From an uncultured Clostridium sp. (lineage in GTDB: Bacteria; Bacillota; Clostridia; TANB77; CAG-508): a stretch of DNA of 15,536 bases. Position 1 is the stretch's first letter. Each line of letters starts with the position of its first letter. A program made the position numbers and the translations under genes. The DNA lies in NCBI GenBank assembly GCA_900553015.1, contig USBY01000031.1, forward strand, positions 1 through 15,536. Direction: 5' to 3'. Below, one piece after another: positions 7,280 to 14,129 of this stretch. The notes under the pieces were generated by a model. It did no database searches and was not told the origin of the DNA. It saw only the letters and a program-made list of their open reading frames with translations.

Positions 7280-8398
7280 ATGGGAAAAATATCAAATATA
7301 CAAAATAATATAAAAGCAAGAATAGATGAACAATTTAATAAACTAAAAGAAAAAAGAGAACAAGCTGCCAAAAAACGTTTGGCAGCTAGATTAAAATATA
7401 TGAATGATGATGAATTAGAAGAATATATTATGCTTCAAATAAAAAAACTACAAAAAGGTAATAAAGATACTAAAAAAGAAGCAAAAACAGCAGTAGTTAC
7501 AGCCATTCAATCTATGGATGAACCAGAAAAACAATTAGAACTTACAGCGCAAATAGGTAATGAATTAACTGAAAGAGATAAAGGTCAAATTATCGAGTCA
7601 ATAGACTCAACAGCTGCGCTATTAGACGATAATGGTATAGATATAATCAAAGAATTAGATAAAAGACAGAAGTTAGAAATTGTAGAACGTATTATAGCAA
7701 ACCAAAAAATCAAAGCTGGTAAAGGATCAATAGATGAAATAGCTGGAGCTGTAGATAAAATTTATTGTTTAACAAATGAAGCAAATGATTTTACATTACT
7801 TAAATATATTGAGACAGTACAAGATAGAATTAGTAAGCTAAAAGAACAAGAAGATATTTCAAGCCATGAGAAAAAACAGATAAGTCAGACACAATTAAAA
7901 CTTATAAAATTAGCCGCTAAAAAGGTAGTTTGTAATTATAAATATATAAAATACAGTATGAGAATAAGAGAGTTTATGAATGCTGCTCTTCCAGATAGAA
8001 CGCTAGAAGAAATTTATTCTGCTGTTATTGAAACAAAGAAGGCTAAGAGAGAACCTAAAGCTACAATGCAATCTTGTTTTTTAGATGCACTTAAAGGCGA
8101 AGGGGACAAAGTAGGACAAAAGACCATAGTTGATTCACTTTTTCTAGATGCTATTGAAGATGATGAACTAGAACCAAAAAATATAATGAGACCTCTATTT
8201 TTAGATATTGTTGAAGTTGAGGGAAATAAAGTAGGACTAAAAAATGCAAAAGACATTATAGGTGACTTGTTAGCAAAAGAAGAAGAAAGATATAGAGCTG
8301 GCGAAATCAAAAAAATACAGAGAGATGCTGGCAAAGATGCGGTTAAAAAAATAGCACAATTTAAAGCCGAGAATGATGATGATGATGCAAGAAGTTAG
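7280..8398 (+). CDS. Unrecognised 372-residue helical protein with three FLD repeats
   Basis: I do not recognise this family. The protein is highly charged, mostly helical, and has no signal peptide or membrane segment, so it is probably cytoplasmic. Residues 1-65 are Lys/Glu/Arg-rich and likely coiled coil. Residues 75-230 look like a helical domain with few aromatics. Residues 262-322 hold three tandem units of 19-21 residues, each with an FLD core (Phe267, Phe288, Phe307); units 1 and 3 also share a G-(D/N)-KVG motif. It ends in a basic helix and an Asp-rich tail (NDDDDARS). GGAGTG lies shortly before the ATG, which is 15 bases after the M23 stop, and a terminator overlaps its own stop codon, so it forms a two-gene unit with the peptidase. 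A shared envelope role is only guilt by association. Confidence 0.85.
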   Translation: MGKISNIQNNIKARIDEQFNKLKEKREQAAKKRLAARLKYMNDDELEEYIMLQIKKLQKGNKDTKKEAKTAVVTAIQSMDEPEKQLELTAQIGNELTERDKGQIIESIDSTAALLDDNGIDIIKELDKRQKLEIVERIIANQKIKAGKGSIDEIAGAVDKIYCLTNEANDFTLLKYIETVQDRISKLKEQEDISSHEKKQISQTQLKLIKLAAKKVVCNYKYIKYSMRIREFMNAALPDRTLEEIYSAVIETKKAKREPKATMQSCFLDALKGEGDKVGQKTIVDSLFLDAIEDDELEPKNIMRPLFLDIVEVEGNKVGLKNAKDIIGDLLAKEEERYRAGEIKKIQRDAGKDAVKKIAQFKAENDDDDARS

Positions 8399-8420
8399 TT
8401 TTTAAACTAGCTTCTTTTTT
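8391..8420 (+). terminator. Intrinsic terminator overlapping the end of the FLD-repeat gene
   Basis: GAAGTTAGTTT (8391-8401) pairs with AAACTAGCTTC (8404-8414) with one G-U pair, followed by six Ts. The left arm contains the final codons and the TAG stop of the upstream gene. Confidence 0.8.
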
Positions 8421-8549
8421 GTTATATAGGAAAATCGTCGGAGATATGTAAGTAACAATCCTAACTTCATTATGTATTTGTAGATTTTACAGGCAACTAG
8501 ATATTGCGAAAAAAGTAGAAATATATATAGTAAATTACAATAATTTCTA

Positions 8550-8578
8550 TTGACTTTAAAATATGAATAGGATATTAT
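8550..8578 (+). promoter_or_regulatory. Predicted sigma-A promoter of adhE
   Basis: TTGACT (8550-8555) and TATTAT (8573-8578) are separated by 17 bases. Transcription would start near 8585, and AAGGAGG (8601-8607) lies 7 bases before the ATG. I looked for a Rex-type dyad, common near clostridial adhE, and saw no clear one. The stretch 8421-8549 shows no gene. Confidence 0.65.
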
Positions 8579-8614
8579 TAAAATTGTATGAATATATTTT
8601 AAGGAGGCATACTT

Positions 8615-11212
8615 ATGGCTGAAACAAAGAATGATAGCAATAAAGTAGAAAAAATGATTAATGATTTAGTAGAAAGAGCTAAAAAAGCTTCAAAAGAGTA
8701 TATGAAACTAAATCAAGAGCAAGTAGATAAGATTGTAAAAGCTATGTCTATGGCAGGCTTGGAACATCATATGGAGCTTGCAAAACTTGCAGTTGAAGAA
8801 ACTGGAAGAGGTATTTACGAAGATAAAATTATAAAGAATATGTTTGCAACAGATTATATATATAATAATATAAAAAATGAAAAAACAGTTGGTATTATAG
8901 AAGAAAATGTAGAAGATGATTATGTAAAAATTGCAGAGCCAATTGGAATAATTGCTGGAGTAACACCTGTAACAAACCCAACATCAACAGTTATGTTTAA
9001 ATCTATAATTTCTGCAAAAACAAGAAATGTAATTATATTTGGATTCCATCCTTCAGCACAACAATGTAGTAAAAAAGCTGCAGAATATTTAAGAGATGCA
9101 GCTATTAAAGCTGGAGCACCAAAAGATTGCATTTTATGGATAGAAGAACCATCAGTAGAAGCTACAAATAGATTAATGAATCATCCAGATGTTAATTTAA
9201 TATTAGCAACAGGTGGAACAGGAATGGTTAAAGCTGCTTATTCATCTGGAAAACCAGCATTAGGTGTAGGACCTGGAAATGTTCCATGTTATATAGATAA
9301 AACAGCAAAATTAAAAACATCTGTAAATGATTTAGTATTATCTAAATCATTTGATAATGGAATGATTTGTGCTTCAGAACAATCTGTATTAGTAGATGAA
9401 GCTGTATATCAAGAATTCGAAGATTTAATGAAAAAAGCTGGATGCTATTTTGTTTCTCCAGAAGAAAAAGAAAAATTAAAAGAAGTAATGTTTAATAAAG
9501 AAAAAGGATATGCATTACAATCAAAAATACCAGGACAAAGTCCATATAGTATTGCAAAACAAGCTGGTTTTGAGGTACCAGAAGATACAAAAGTATTAGT
9601 TGTATACGAAGAAGGAATTGGTCCAGATTATCCATTCTCTAAAGAAAAACTAAGTCCAGTACTTGCATATTATATTGTAAAAAATAGCAAAGAAGGAATT
9701 GAAAAAGCAGAAAAACTACTAGAAAATGGTGGACTTGGACATTCTGCAGTTATACATTCAGAAGACGAAGAAACAATAAAAGAATATGGAAAAAGAGTAA
9801 AAGCAAGTAGAATCATTGTAAATCAACCATCTTCACAAGGTGGAATTGGTGATATATATAATTCATTTACACCATCACTTACACTTGGTTGTGGTACATT
9901 TGGAGGAAACTCTACTACAGATAATGTATCTGCTAAAAATTTAATAAATGTTAAAAAGATGGGAAGAAGGAGAGTTAATATGCAATGGTTTAAAGTTCCA
10001 AAGAAAATATATTTTGAAGCAGGAGCAATAAAATATCTTGAAGATATGAGAGATATTTCTAGAGCCTTTATAGTAACAGATGAATCAATGGTTAAATTTG
10101 GTTATGTAGATAAAGTGTTATATCACTTAAGAAAAAGACAAGATTATGTACATTCAGAAATATTTTTTGATGTAGAACCAGATCCATCTTTTGATACAGT
10201 TAAAAAAGGTGTAGAAGCAATGCAAAAATTCGAACCAGATGTAATTATTGCATTAGGTGGAGGTTCTGCAATAGATGCTGCAAAAGGAATGTGGCTATTA
10301 TATGAAGATCCAGATGTAGACTTAGAAGGATTAAAATTAAAATTCATGGATATAAGAAAACGTACATACGAAATTCCAGAACTAGGAAAGAAATGCCAAA
10401 TGGTAGCAATTCCTACAACATCTGGAACAGGTTCAGAAGTTACATCATTTGCAGTTATAACAGATAAAGAACAAGGTAAAAAATATCCATTAACAGCATA
10501 TGAGTTAACACCAAATGTTGCAATAGTAGATCCTGATTTTGTATCAACACTTCCAAAATCTTTAACAGCAGATACAGGAATGGATGTTTTAACACATGCA
10601 TTAGAGGCATATGTATCTAATATGGCAACAGATTATACAGATGCATTAGCTGAAAAAGCAGCAAAATTAGTATTTGAAAATTTAGAAGAGGCATATAATC
10701 ATGGAGATAATAAATATGCAAGAGAAAGAATGCATAATGCAAGTACAATGGCAGGTATGGCATTTTCAAATGCATTTTTAGGAATATGTCACTCTATGGC
10801 ACATAAATTAGGAGCAAAATTCCATTTACCACATGGTAGAATTAATGCAATTTTACTACCATATGTTGTAGAATATAATGGAAGTAAACCAACTAAATTT
10901 ACATCATTCCCTAAATATGAATATTATATAGCAGACGAAAAATATGCAAAAATAGCTAAAATGGTTGGATTAAAGGCTGATACAGTAGAAGAGGGAGTAC
11001 ATTCATTAGCAGAAGCTATTAGAAAAATGAACAAAGATATAAATATCCCAGCATCATTTAAAGAAGCAGGAGTAGATGAAAAAGAATTTTTAGATAATGT
11101 AGACCAATTGGCAGATAGAGCATTTGAAGATCAATGTACACCTGCAAACCCAAGACTACCATTAGTAACAGAAATAAAGAAAATCTTATTAGACAGTTAT
11201 TATGGAAAATAG
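8615..11212 (+). CDS. adhE: Bifunctional acetaldehyde-CoA / alcohol dehydrogenase
   Basis: AdhE reduces acetyl-CoA to acetaldehyde and then ethanol with two NADH, and usually assembles into cytoplasmic filaments (spirosomes). At 865 residues it is a normal fused enzyme. The aldehyde dehydrogenase half (about 1-440) has catalytic Cys252 in NGMICASEQS and the loop ATGGTGMVKAA. The linker contains the family's RR-x-NM-x-WF-K signature near 453-460. The iron-dependent alcohol dehydrogenase half has GGGSAIDAAKG (548-558), TTSGTGSEVTSFAVITD, and metal ligands Asp657 and His661 (MDVLTHALE), His726 (CHSMAH) and His740 (LPHG). It is monocistronic, with its own promoter and terminator. An in-frame ATG at 9980 (Met456), with AAGGAG 7 bases upstream, could in principle start a free alcohol dehydrogenase domain. 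Confidence 0.98.
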   Translation: MAETKNDSNKVEKMINDLVERAKKASKEYMKLNQEQVDKIVKAMSMAGLEHHMELAKLAVEETGRGIYEDKIIKNMFATDYIYNNIKNEKTVGIIEENVEDDYVKIAEPIGIIAGVTPVTNPTSTVMFKSIISAKTRNVIIFGFHPSAQQCSKKAAEYLRDAAIKAGAPKDCILWIEEPSVEATNRLMNHPDVNLILATGGTGMVKAAYSSGKPALGVGPGNVPCYIDKTAKLKTSVNDLVLSKSFDNGMICASEQSVLVDEAVYQEFEDLMKKAGCYFVSPEEKEKLKEVMFNKEKGYALQSKIPGQSPYSIAKQAGFEVPEDTKVLVVYEEGIGPDYPFSKEKLSPVLAYYIVKNSKEGIEKAEKLLENGGLGHSAVIHSEDEETIKEYGKRVKASRIIVNQPSSQGGIGDIYNSFTPSLTLGCGTFGGNSTTDNVSAKNLINVKKMGRRRVNMQWFKVPKKIYFEAGAIKYLEDMRDISRAFIVTDESMVKFGYVDKVLYHLRKRQDYVHSEIFFDVEPDPSFDTVKKGVEAMQKFEPDVIIALGGGSAIDAAKGMWLLYEDPDVDLEGLKLKFMDIRKRTYEIPELGKKCQMVAIPTTSGTGSEVTSFAVITDKEQGKKYPLTAYELTPNVAIVDPDFVSTLPKSLTADTGMDVLTHALEAYVSNMATDYTDALAEKAAKLVFENLEEAYNHGDNKYARERMHNASTMAGMAFSNAFLGICHSMAHKLGAKFHLPHGRINAILLPYVVEYNGSKPTKFTSFPKYEYYIADEKYAKIAKMVGLKADTVEEGVHSLAEAIRKMNKDINIPASFKEAGVDEKEFLDNVDQLADRAFEDQCTPANPRLPLVTEIKKILLDSYYGK

Positions 11213-11239
11213 GGAAATGGGGACGTTCCTAAAATCCCT
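11211..11239. repeat. Palindromic element, copy 1 (after adhE)
   Basis: This imperfect palindrome has arms AGGGA (11211-11215) and TCCCT (11235-11239) and the core GGGGACGTTCCTAAAATCCC. It starts on the last two bases of the adhE stop codon. It closely resembles the element at 13972-14001, sharing GGGACGTTCCTA and AATCCCT in the same order once that copy is read on the minus strand. Confidence 0.6.
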
Positions 11240-11286
11240 ATATTACTGAAAGTAACTTTTAAAGAATATAACAAAAAAGCAAAAAC

Positions 11287-11317
11287 CCTAGCAATTCGAA
11301 AATTGCTAGGTTTTTTT
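11287..11317. terminator. Bidirectional intrinsic terminator between adhE and the 137-residue gene
   Basis: CCTAGCAATT (11287-11296) and AATTGCTAGG (11301-11310) are perfect arms around a CGAA loop, followed by seven Ts on the plus strand. A run of As at 11281-11285 gives a T-tract on the minus strand, ten bases past the end of the convergent 137-residue gene. Confidence 0.88.
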
Positions 11318-11326
11318 GAAAAGAAA

Positions 11327-11740
11327 TTATTGGATGCAATTTGAAGGCAGTCCAACTATTCCTCTGAAGAAGATTAGCATTCCCTCTTCACATTCTTCCA
11401 CCATTTCTAGACCTTCTCTTTCGAGAATAGTTTTCATTGTGTCAAAGAGCAGATGATATTTTTTTATTTCATCTGCATTACTATCAAGGCCACTATATGG
11501 TAAATTAGTGTAATAGGAAATTTCTGTGTAATCATCTCCTTCAAGACTACAGTAACTTAAGAGCTCATTTGGTTCTCCCGAATTATTAACTGATGTGTCG
11601 GATATTGAAATATAAATATTTTCATCTAATATCCGATTCCCATCGATAAGGGATATAGCCTTTTCAACAGCTTCACACCATACAGTTAAAGCTCCGTTTG
11701 TAATTTTGTCTATAATTTCTTCTCTCCAAGTTAATATCAT
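11327..11740 (-). CDS. Hypothetical 137-residue acidic protein
   Basis: I do not recognise this protein. It is acidic and soluble, with no signal peptide, membrane helix or obvious catalytic motif. It has an amphipathic helical N-terminus (WREEIIDKITNGALTVWCEA), a middle rich in Ser, Asn and Tyr, and a C-terminal helix followed by the hydrophobic segment MLIFFRGIVGL. Expression signals are good: AGGAGG (minus strand, 11753-11748) lies 7 bases before the ATG, and a TTGATT/TATAAT promoter lies upstream. Two 60-base samples inside the gene are 35% and 40% GC, against 23% in a sample of murC, so its base composition differs from its neighbours. It may be a recently acquired or poorly conserved gene. 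Confidence 0.7.
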   Translation of the reverse strand: MILTWREEIIDKITNGALTVWCEAVEKAISLIDGNRILDENIYISISDTSVNNSGEPNELLSYCSLEGDDYTEISYYTNLPYSGLDSNADEIKKYHLLFDTMKTILEREGLEMVEECEEGMLIFFRGIVGLPSNCIQ

Positions 11741-11764
11741 AACCTGTCCTCCTCATAAAAGTGT

Positions 11765-11776
11765 GGGAAATTTCCC
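11765..11776. promoter_or_regulatory. GGGAAATTTCCC palindrome in the leader of the 137-residue gene
   Basis: This perfect 12-bp palindrome lies between the predicted transcript start (about 11802) and the ribosome-binding site of the minus-strand gene. It could be an operator, but it may be chance. Confidence 0.3.
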
Positions 11777-11808
11777 AATATTTAATAGTTACTAAAGGTT
11801 CACCTATT

Positions 11809-11837
11809 ATTATACTATATAGTTAACAAAAAATCAA
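11809..11837 (-). promoter_or_regulatory. Predicted sigma-A promoter of the 137-residue gene
   Basis: On the minus strand, TTGATT (11837-11832) and TATAAT (11814-11809) are separated by 17 bases, giving a start near 11802 and a leader of about 60 bases. Confidence 0.6.
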
Positions 11838-11904
11838 ATTATGGAAACTTTAAAAAAGAACTAACATAAAATAATGCTCTGAAAATCCTTACTTAAATAA
11901 AGGT

Positions 11905-11936
11905 AAAAAGCCTAACAGTAAAATGGTAGGCTTTTT
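11905..11936 (-). terminator. Intrinsic terminator of aspS
   Basis: AAAAAGCCTA (11905-11914) pairs with TAGGCTTTTT (11927-11936) around a 12-base loop. On the minus strand the exit is a T-run, 15 bases past the aspS stop. The symmetry means it could also stop plus-strand transcripts. Confidence 0.8.
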
Positions 11937-11950
11937 GTGTATCAAAACTA

Positions 11951-13717
11951 TTATTTACTTTTCTCAATTCTAATATGAATATCTCTTAATTGGTCTCTTG
12001 AAACATATCCAGGAGCTCCCATCATTAAATCTTGAGCTTTACTATTTAATGGGAAAGCTATAACTTCACGAATATTTTCTGCACCAGTAAGAAGCATAAT
12101 CATTCTATCAATTCCAGGAGCTACACCAGCATGTGGGGGAGCACCATATTGGAATGCAGTATATAATGCACCAAATCTTTCTTTTACTTGGTCTTTAGTA
12201 TAACCAGCAATTTCAAATGCTTTAATCATAATATCAATATCATGATTTCTAACTGCTCCAGAAGAAAGTTCTATACCATTACAAACAATATCATATTGGT
12301 ATGCAACAACATCTAATGGATCTTGAGTGTTTAAAGATTCTAATCCACCTTGAGGCATAGAGAATGGATTATGGCTAAATGTAATATTTCCACGTTCATC
12401 TAATTCATACATTGGAAAATCAACAATCCAACAGAATTTGAAAATATTTTCATCAATTAAACCTAAACGTTTTCCAAGCTCTGCTCTAATTTCACCAGAT
12501 AAAGTATTAACAATTTTTGGAGTTTCTGCAATAAAGAATAGGCAATCACCAGGTTTTGAATCTGTTCTTTTTAACATTTCTTCTCTTGCATTATCTGGTA
12601 TAAATTTGGCAATAGGTCCTTGGAATGTACCATCTTCTAATACACGAAGCCAAGCAAGACCTTTAGCTTTACATTCTTTCATTGCATAATCTGTCATTCC
12701 TTCAAAAAAGCTTCTTGGTTGATCTGCTACATCATGTGCAGCTATTGTTCTAACTAATTTTCCTTTAAAAGCATTTAATGTTACACTTTCATCTTCAAAA
12801 ATATCTGTAACATCAACTATTACTAATGGGTTTCTTAAATCAGGTTTATCAGAACCATATTTAAGCATAGCCTCTTTATATGTTATTCTAGGGAATGGGT
12901 ATTCAACCACTTTTTTATCAGAAAATTTTGTAAATGTATTATAAATTACTGGCTCAATAACAGAAAATACATCTTCTTGTGTTGCATAACTCATTTCCAT
13001 ATCTAATTGATAAAATTCACCAGGAGCACGGTCAGCTCTTGCATCTTCATCTCTAAAACAAGGTGCAATTTGGAAATATTTATCAAAACCAGAAACCATT
13101 AATAATTGTTTAAATTGTTGTGGTGCTTGTGGAAGAGCGTAAAATCTTCCTTCGTGTAATCTACTTGGTACTAAATAATCACGTGCACCTTCTGGAGAAG
13201 AACTTGTAAGTATTGGTGTTTGAACCTCTAAAAATCCTTGTTTTATCATTTCTTCTCTTAAAAATTGGATAACTTTACTACGTAAAATAATATTTGATTT
13301 TAATTTATCATTTCTTAAATCTAAATAACGGTATTTTAATCTTAAATCTTCTCTAACTTCTTGATCAGTATTTACCTCAAATGGTAAATCTGCAGTTCTT
13401 TTTCCTAAAATTTGAATATCATCAATATAAATTTCTACAAGACCTGTTTTGATTTTTTCGTTTATTGTGTCTTCACTTCTTTTTCTAACTATACCTTCCA
13501 CAGATACAGAAGATTCGATAGGAATATGTGATGCAAAATCTACAATATTAGATTCTGCAGAAGTTACAACTTGTGTAATTCCATACATATCACGAATATC
13601 TAAGAATACAAGACCTCCTAAGTCACGAATTGTTTGCACAAATCCAGCAATTTTAACTCTTTTTCCAACATCATCTAAAGTGATGTCTCCACATGTGTGT
13701 GTTCTGTACTTTTCCAT
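11951..13717 (-). CDS. aspS: Aspartyl-tRNA synthetase (bacterial type; possibly non-discriminating)
   Basis: AspRS charges tRNA(Asp) with aspartate and, if non-discriminating, also tRNA(Asn). The 588-residue protein is full-length bacterial type. It has an N-terminal OB-fold anticodon domain (residues 1-105), a class II catalytic core with YRYLDLRND, LPQAPQQFKQLLM and motif 2 FRDEDARADR, the bacterial GAD insertion in the middle, and motif 3 GVAPGIDRMIML near the end. The variant RADRAPGEFYQLDMEMS replaces the E. coli-like RADRQPEF. At the position where Pseudomonas ND-AspRS has His31 it has Leu33 (RDLGG), a residue linked to discrimination, so specificity is unclear from sequence. AGGAGG lies 6 bases before the ATG. 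A T-box leader regulates the gene, and gatC lies divergently beyond it. Confidence 0.97.
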   Translation of the reverse strand: MEKYRTHTCGDITLDDVGKRVKIAGFVQTIRDLGGLVFLDIRDMYGITQVVTSAESNIVDFASHIPIESSVSVEGIVRKRSEDTINEKIKTGLVEIYIDDIQILGKRTADLPFEVNTDQEVREDLRLKYRYLDLRNDKLKSNIILRSKVIQFLREEMIKQGFLEVQTPILTSSSPEGARDYLVPSRLHEGRFYALPQAPQQFKQLLMVSGFDKYFQIAPCFRDEDARADRAPGEFYQLDMEMSYATQEDVFSVIEPVIYNTFTKFSDKKVVEYPFPRITYKEAMLKYGSDKPDLRNPLVIVDVTDIFEDESVTLNAFKGKLVRTIAAHDVADQPRSFFEGMTDYAMKECKAKGLAWLRVLEDGTFQGPIAKFIPDNAREEMLKRTDSKPGDCLFFIAETPKIVNTLSGEIRAELGKRLGLIDENIFKFCWIVDFPMYELDERGNITFSHNPFSMPQGGLESLNTQDPLDVVAYQYDIVCNGIELSSGAVRNHDIDIMIKAFEIAGYTKDQVKERFGALYTAFQYGAPPHAGVAPGIDRMIMLLTGAENIREVIAFPLNSKAQDLMMGAPGYVSRDQLRDIHIRIEKSK

Positions 13718-13749
13718 AATAAACCTCCTAAATCTTAATGATAGGCATC

Positions 13750-13785
13750 AAAAAATCCCTATCATATTTTTTAATATGATAGGGA
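13750..13785 (-). terminator. Regulatory terminator of the aspS T-box
   Basis: TCCCTATCATATT (13756-13768) and its complement at 13773-13785 form a 13-bp stem, followed on the minus strand by six Ts. The 5' arm (CCCTAT, minus strand) can instead pair with ATAGGG directly before the T-box UGGC bulge, the classic antiterminator. Confidence 0.9.
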
Positions 13786-13971
13786 CGAAATAACTTTCCG
13801 CGGTGCCACCCTATATTGAAAACTTGGTTTATAATAGTTTTCCACTCAATTTATTAACTTGTATGATAAAAACAATGTGTTATTCAATTGCGTTTTTCTA
13901 AAAGGGCTTCCAGCCTCTAGACCCTTACTCTCTATTAGTAACTTGCAAAAGCTCGTCATTGTTTAATAAAG

Positions 13972-14001
13972 AGGGATTCTAGGAACGTCCCTAAAATCCC
14001 T
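13972..14001. repeat. Palindromic element, copy 2 (5' end of the aspS leader)
   Basis: AGGGATTCTAGG (13972-13983) and CCTAAAATCCCT (13990-14001) pair over 12 positions with one G-T pair and a six-base loop. On the minus strand this hairpin begins at the predicted first bases of the T-box transcript, ahead of Stem I. It resembles the element at 11211-11239. Confidence 0.65.
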
Positions 14002-14009
14002 ATAGAAAT

Positions 14010-14038
14010 ATTTTACATAGTATTTGCCAATTTGTCAA
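14010..14038 (-). promoter_or_regulatory. Predicted sigma-A promoter of the aspS T-box transcript
   Basis: On the minus strand, a perfect TTGACA (14038-14033) and TAAAAT (14015-14010) are 17 bases apart, giving a start near 14003. Confidence 0.75.
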
Positions 14039-14067
14039 CATTTATGCATAAAAATATTATGGTAAAC

Positions 14068-14097
14068 TTGACTTTTGAAAATAAATGAATATATAAT
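14068..14097 (+). promoter_or_regulatory. Predicted sigma-A promoter of the gat operon
   Basis: TTGACT (14068-14073) and a perfect TATAAT (14092-14097) are 18 bases apart. Transcription near 14104 leaves a leader of about 26 bases, too short for its own T-box. The ATG at 14100 lies before this start, which supports 14130 as the gatC start. Confidence 0.7.
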
Positions 14098-14129
14098 AAA
14101 TGGCATATAAAACGCAAGGAGATGAGTTT

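Larger units (their letters stand above)
13750..14003 (-). ncRNA. T-box riboswitch leader of aspS (apparent AAC, Asn, specifier)
   Basis: The leader senses uncharged tRNA and prevents termination before aspS. On the minus strand, Stem I closes with AAACAATG (13964-13957) and CATTGTTT (13877-13870). It contains the AG bulge AGAGAG and a distal loop GGCTGGAAGCCC. The specifier side reads GAA-T-AAC-A immediately before the closing stem, so the codon is AAC (13881-13879), Asn. A smaller hairpin with arms GAAAACT/AGTTTTC follows. The T-box GGGTGGCACCGCGG (13811-13798) has UGGC, whose C would pair with a G73 discriminator, as in bacterial tRNA(Asn) and tRNA(Asp). The T-box itself is certain; the specifier reading is strong but inferred from alignment by eye. 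Confidence 0.93.

Noticed and set aside
8014..8334. Minus-strand open frame opposite the FLD-repeat gene
   Set aside because: It is Ser/Phe-rich antisense of a charged repeat region, and the plus-strand gene has the ribosome-binding site, operon position and terminator.
8421..8549. Possible riboswitch or Rex site upstream of adhE
   Set aside because: It lies upstream of the predicted promoter, and no conserved riboswitch motif or Rex dyad could be recognised by eye.
12438..12689. Plus-strand open frame inside aspS
   Set aside because: It is fully antisense to a conserved synthetase domain, with no family match and no ribosome-binding site.
13449..13793. Plus-strand open frame across the aspS start and T-box terminator
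   Set aside because: It overlaps a conserved coding region and the riboswitch terminator; the translation looks like an antisense shadow.
13955..13957. GAC triplet (Asp codon, minus strand) near the 5' base of T-box Stem I, as the specifier
   Set aside because: It lies on the 5' strand and its G belongs to the closing helix. Specifiers sit on the 3' strand after the GAA motif, where AAC is found.
14100..14129. Upstream ATG as the gatC start
   Set aside because: It lies against the predicted -10 box, before the expected transcript start, and has no ribosome-binding site; 14130 has AAGGAG at 8 bases.
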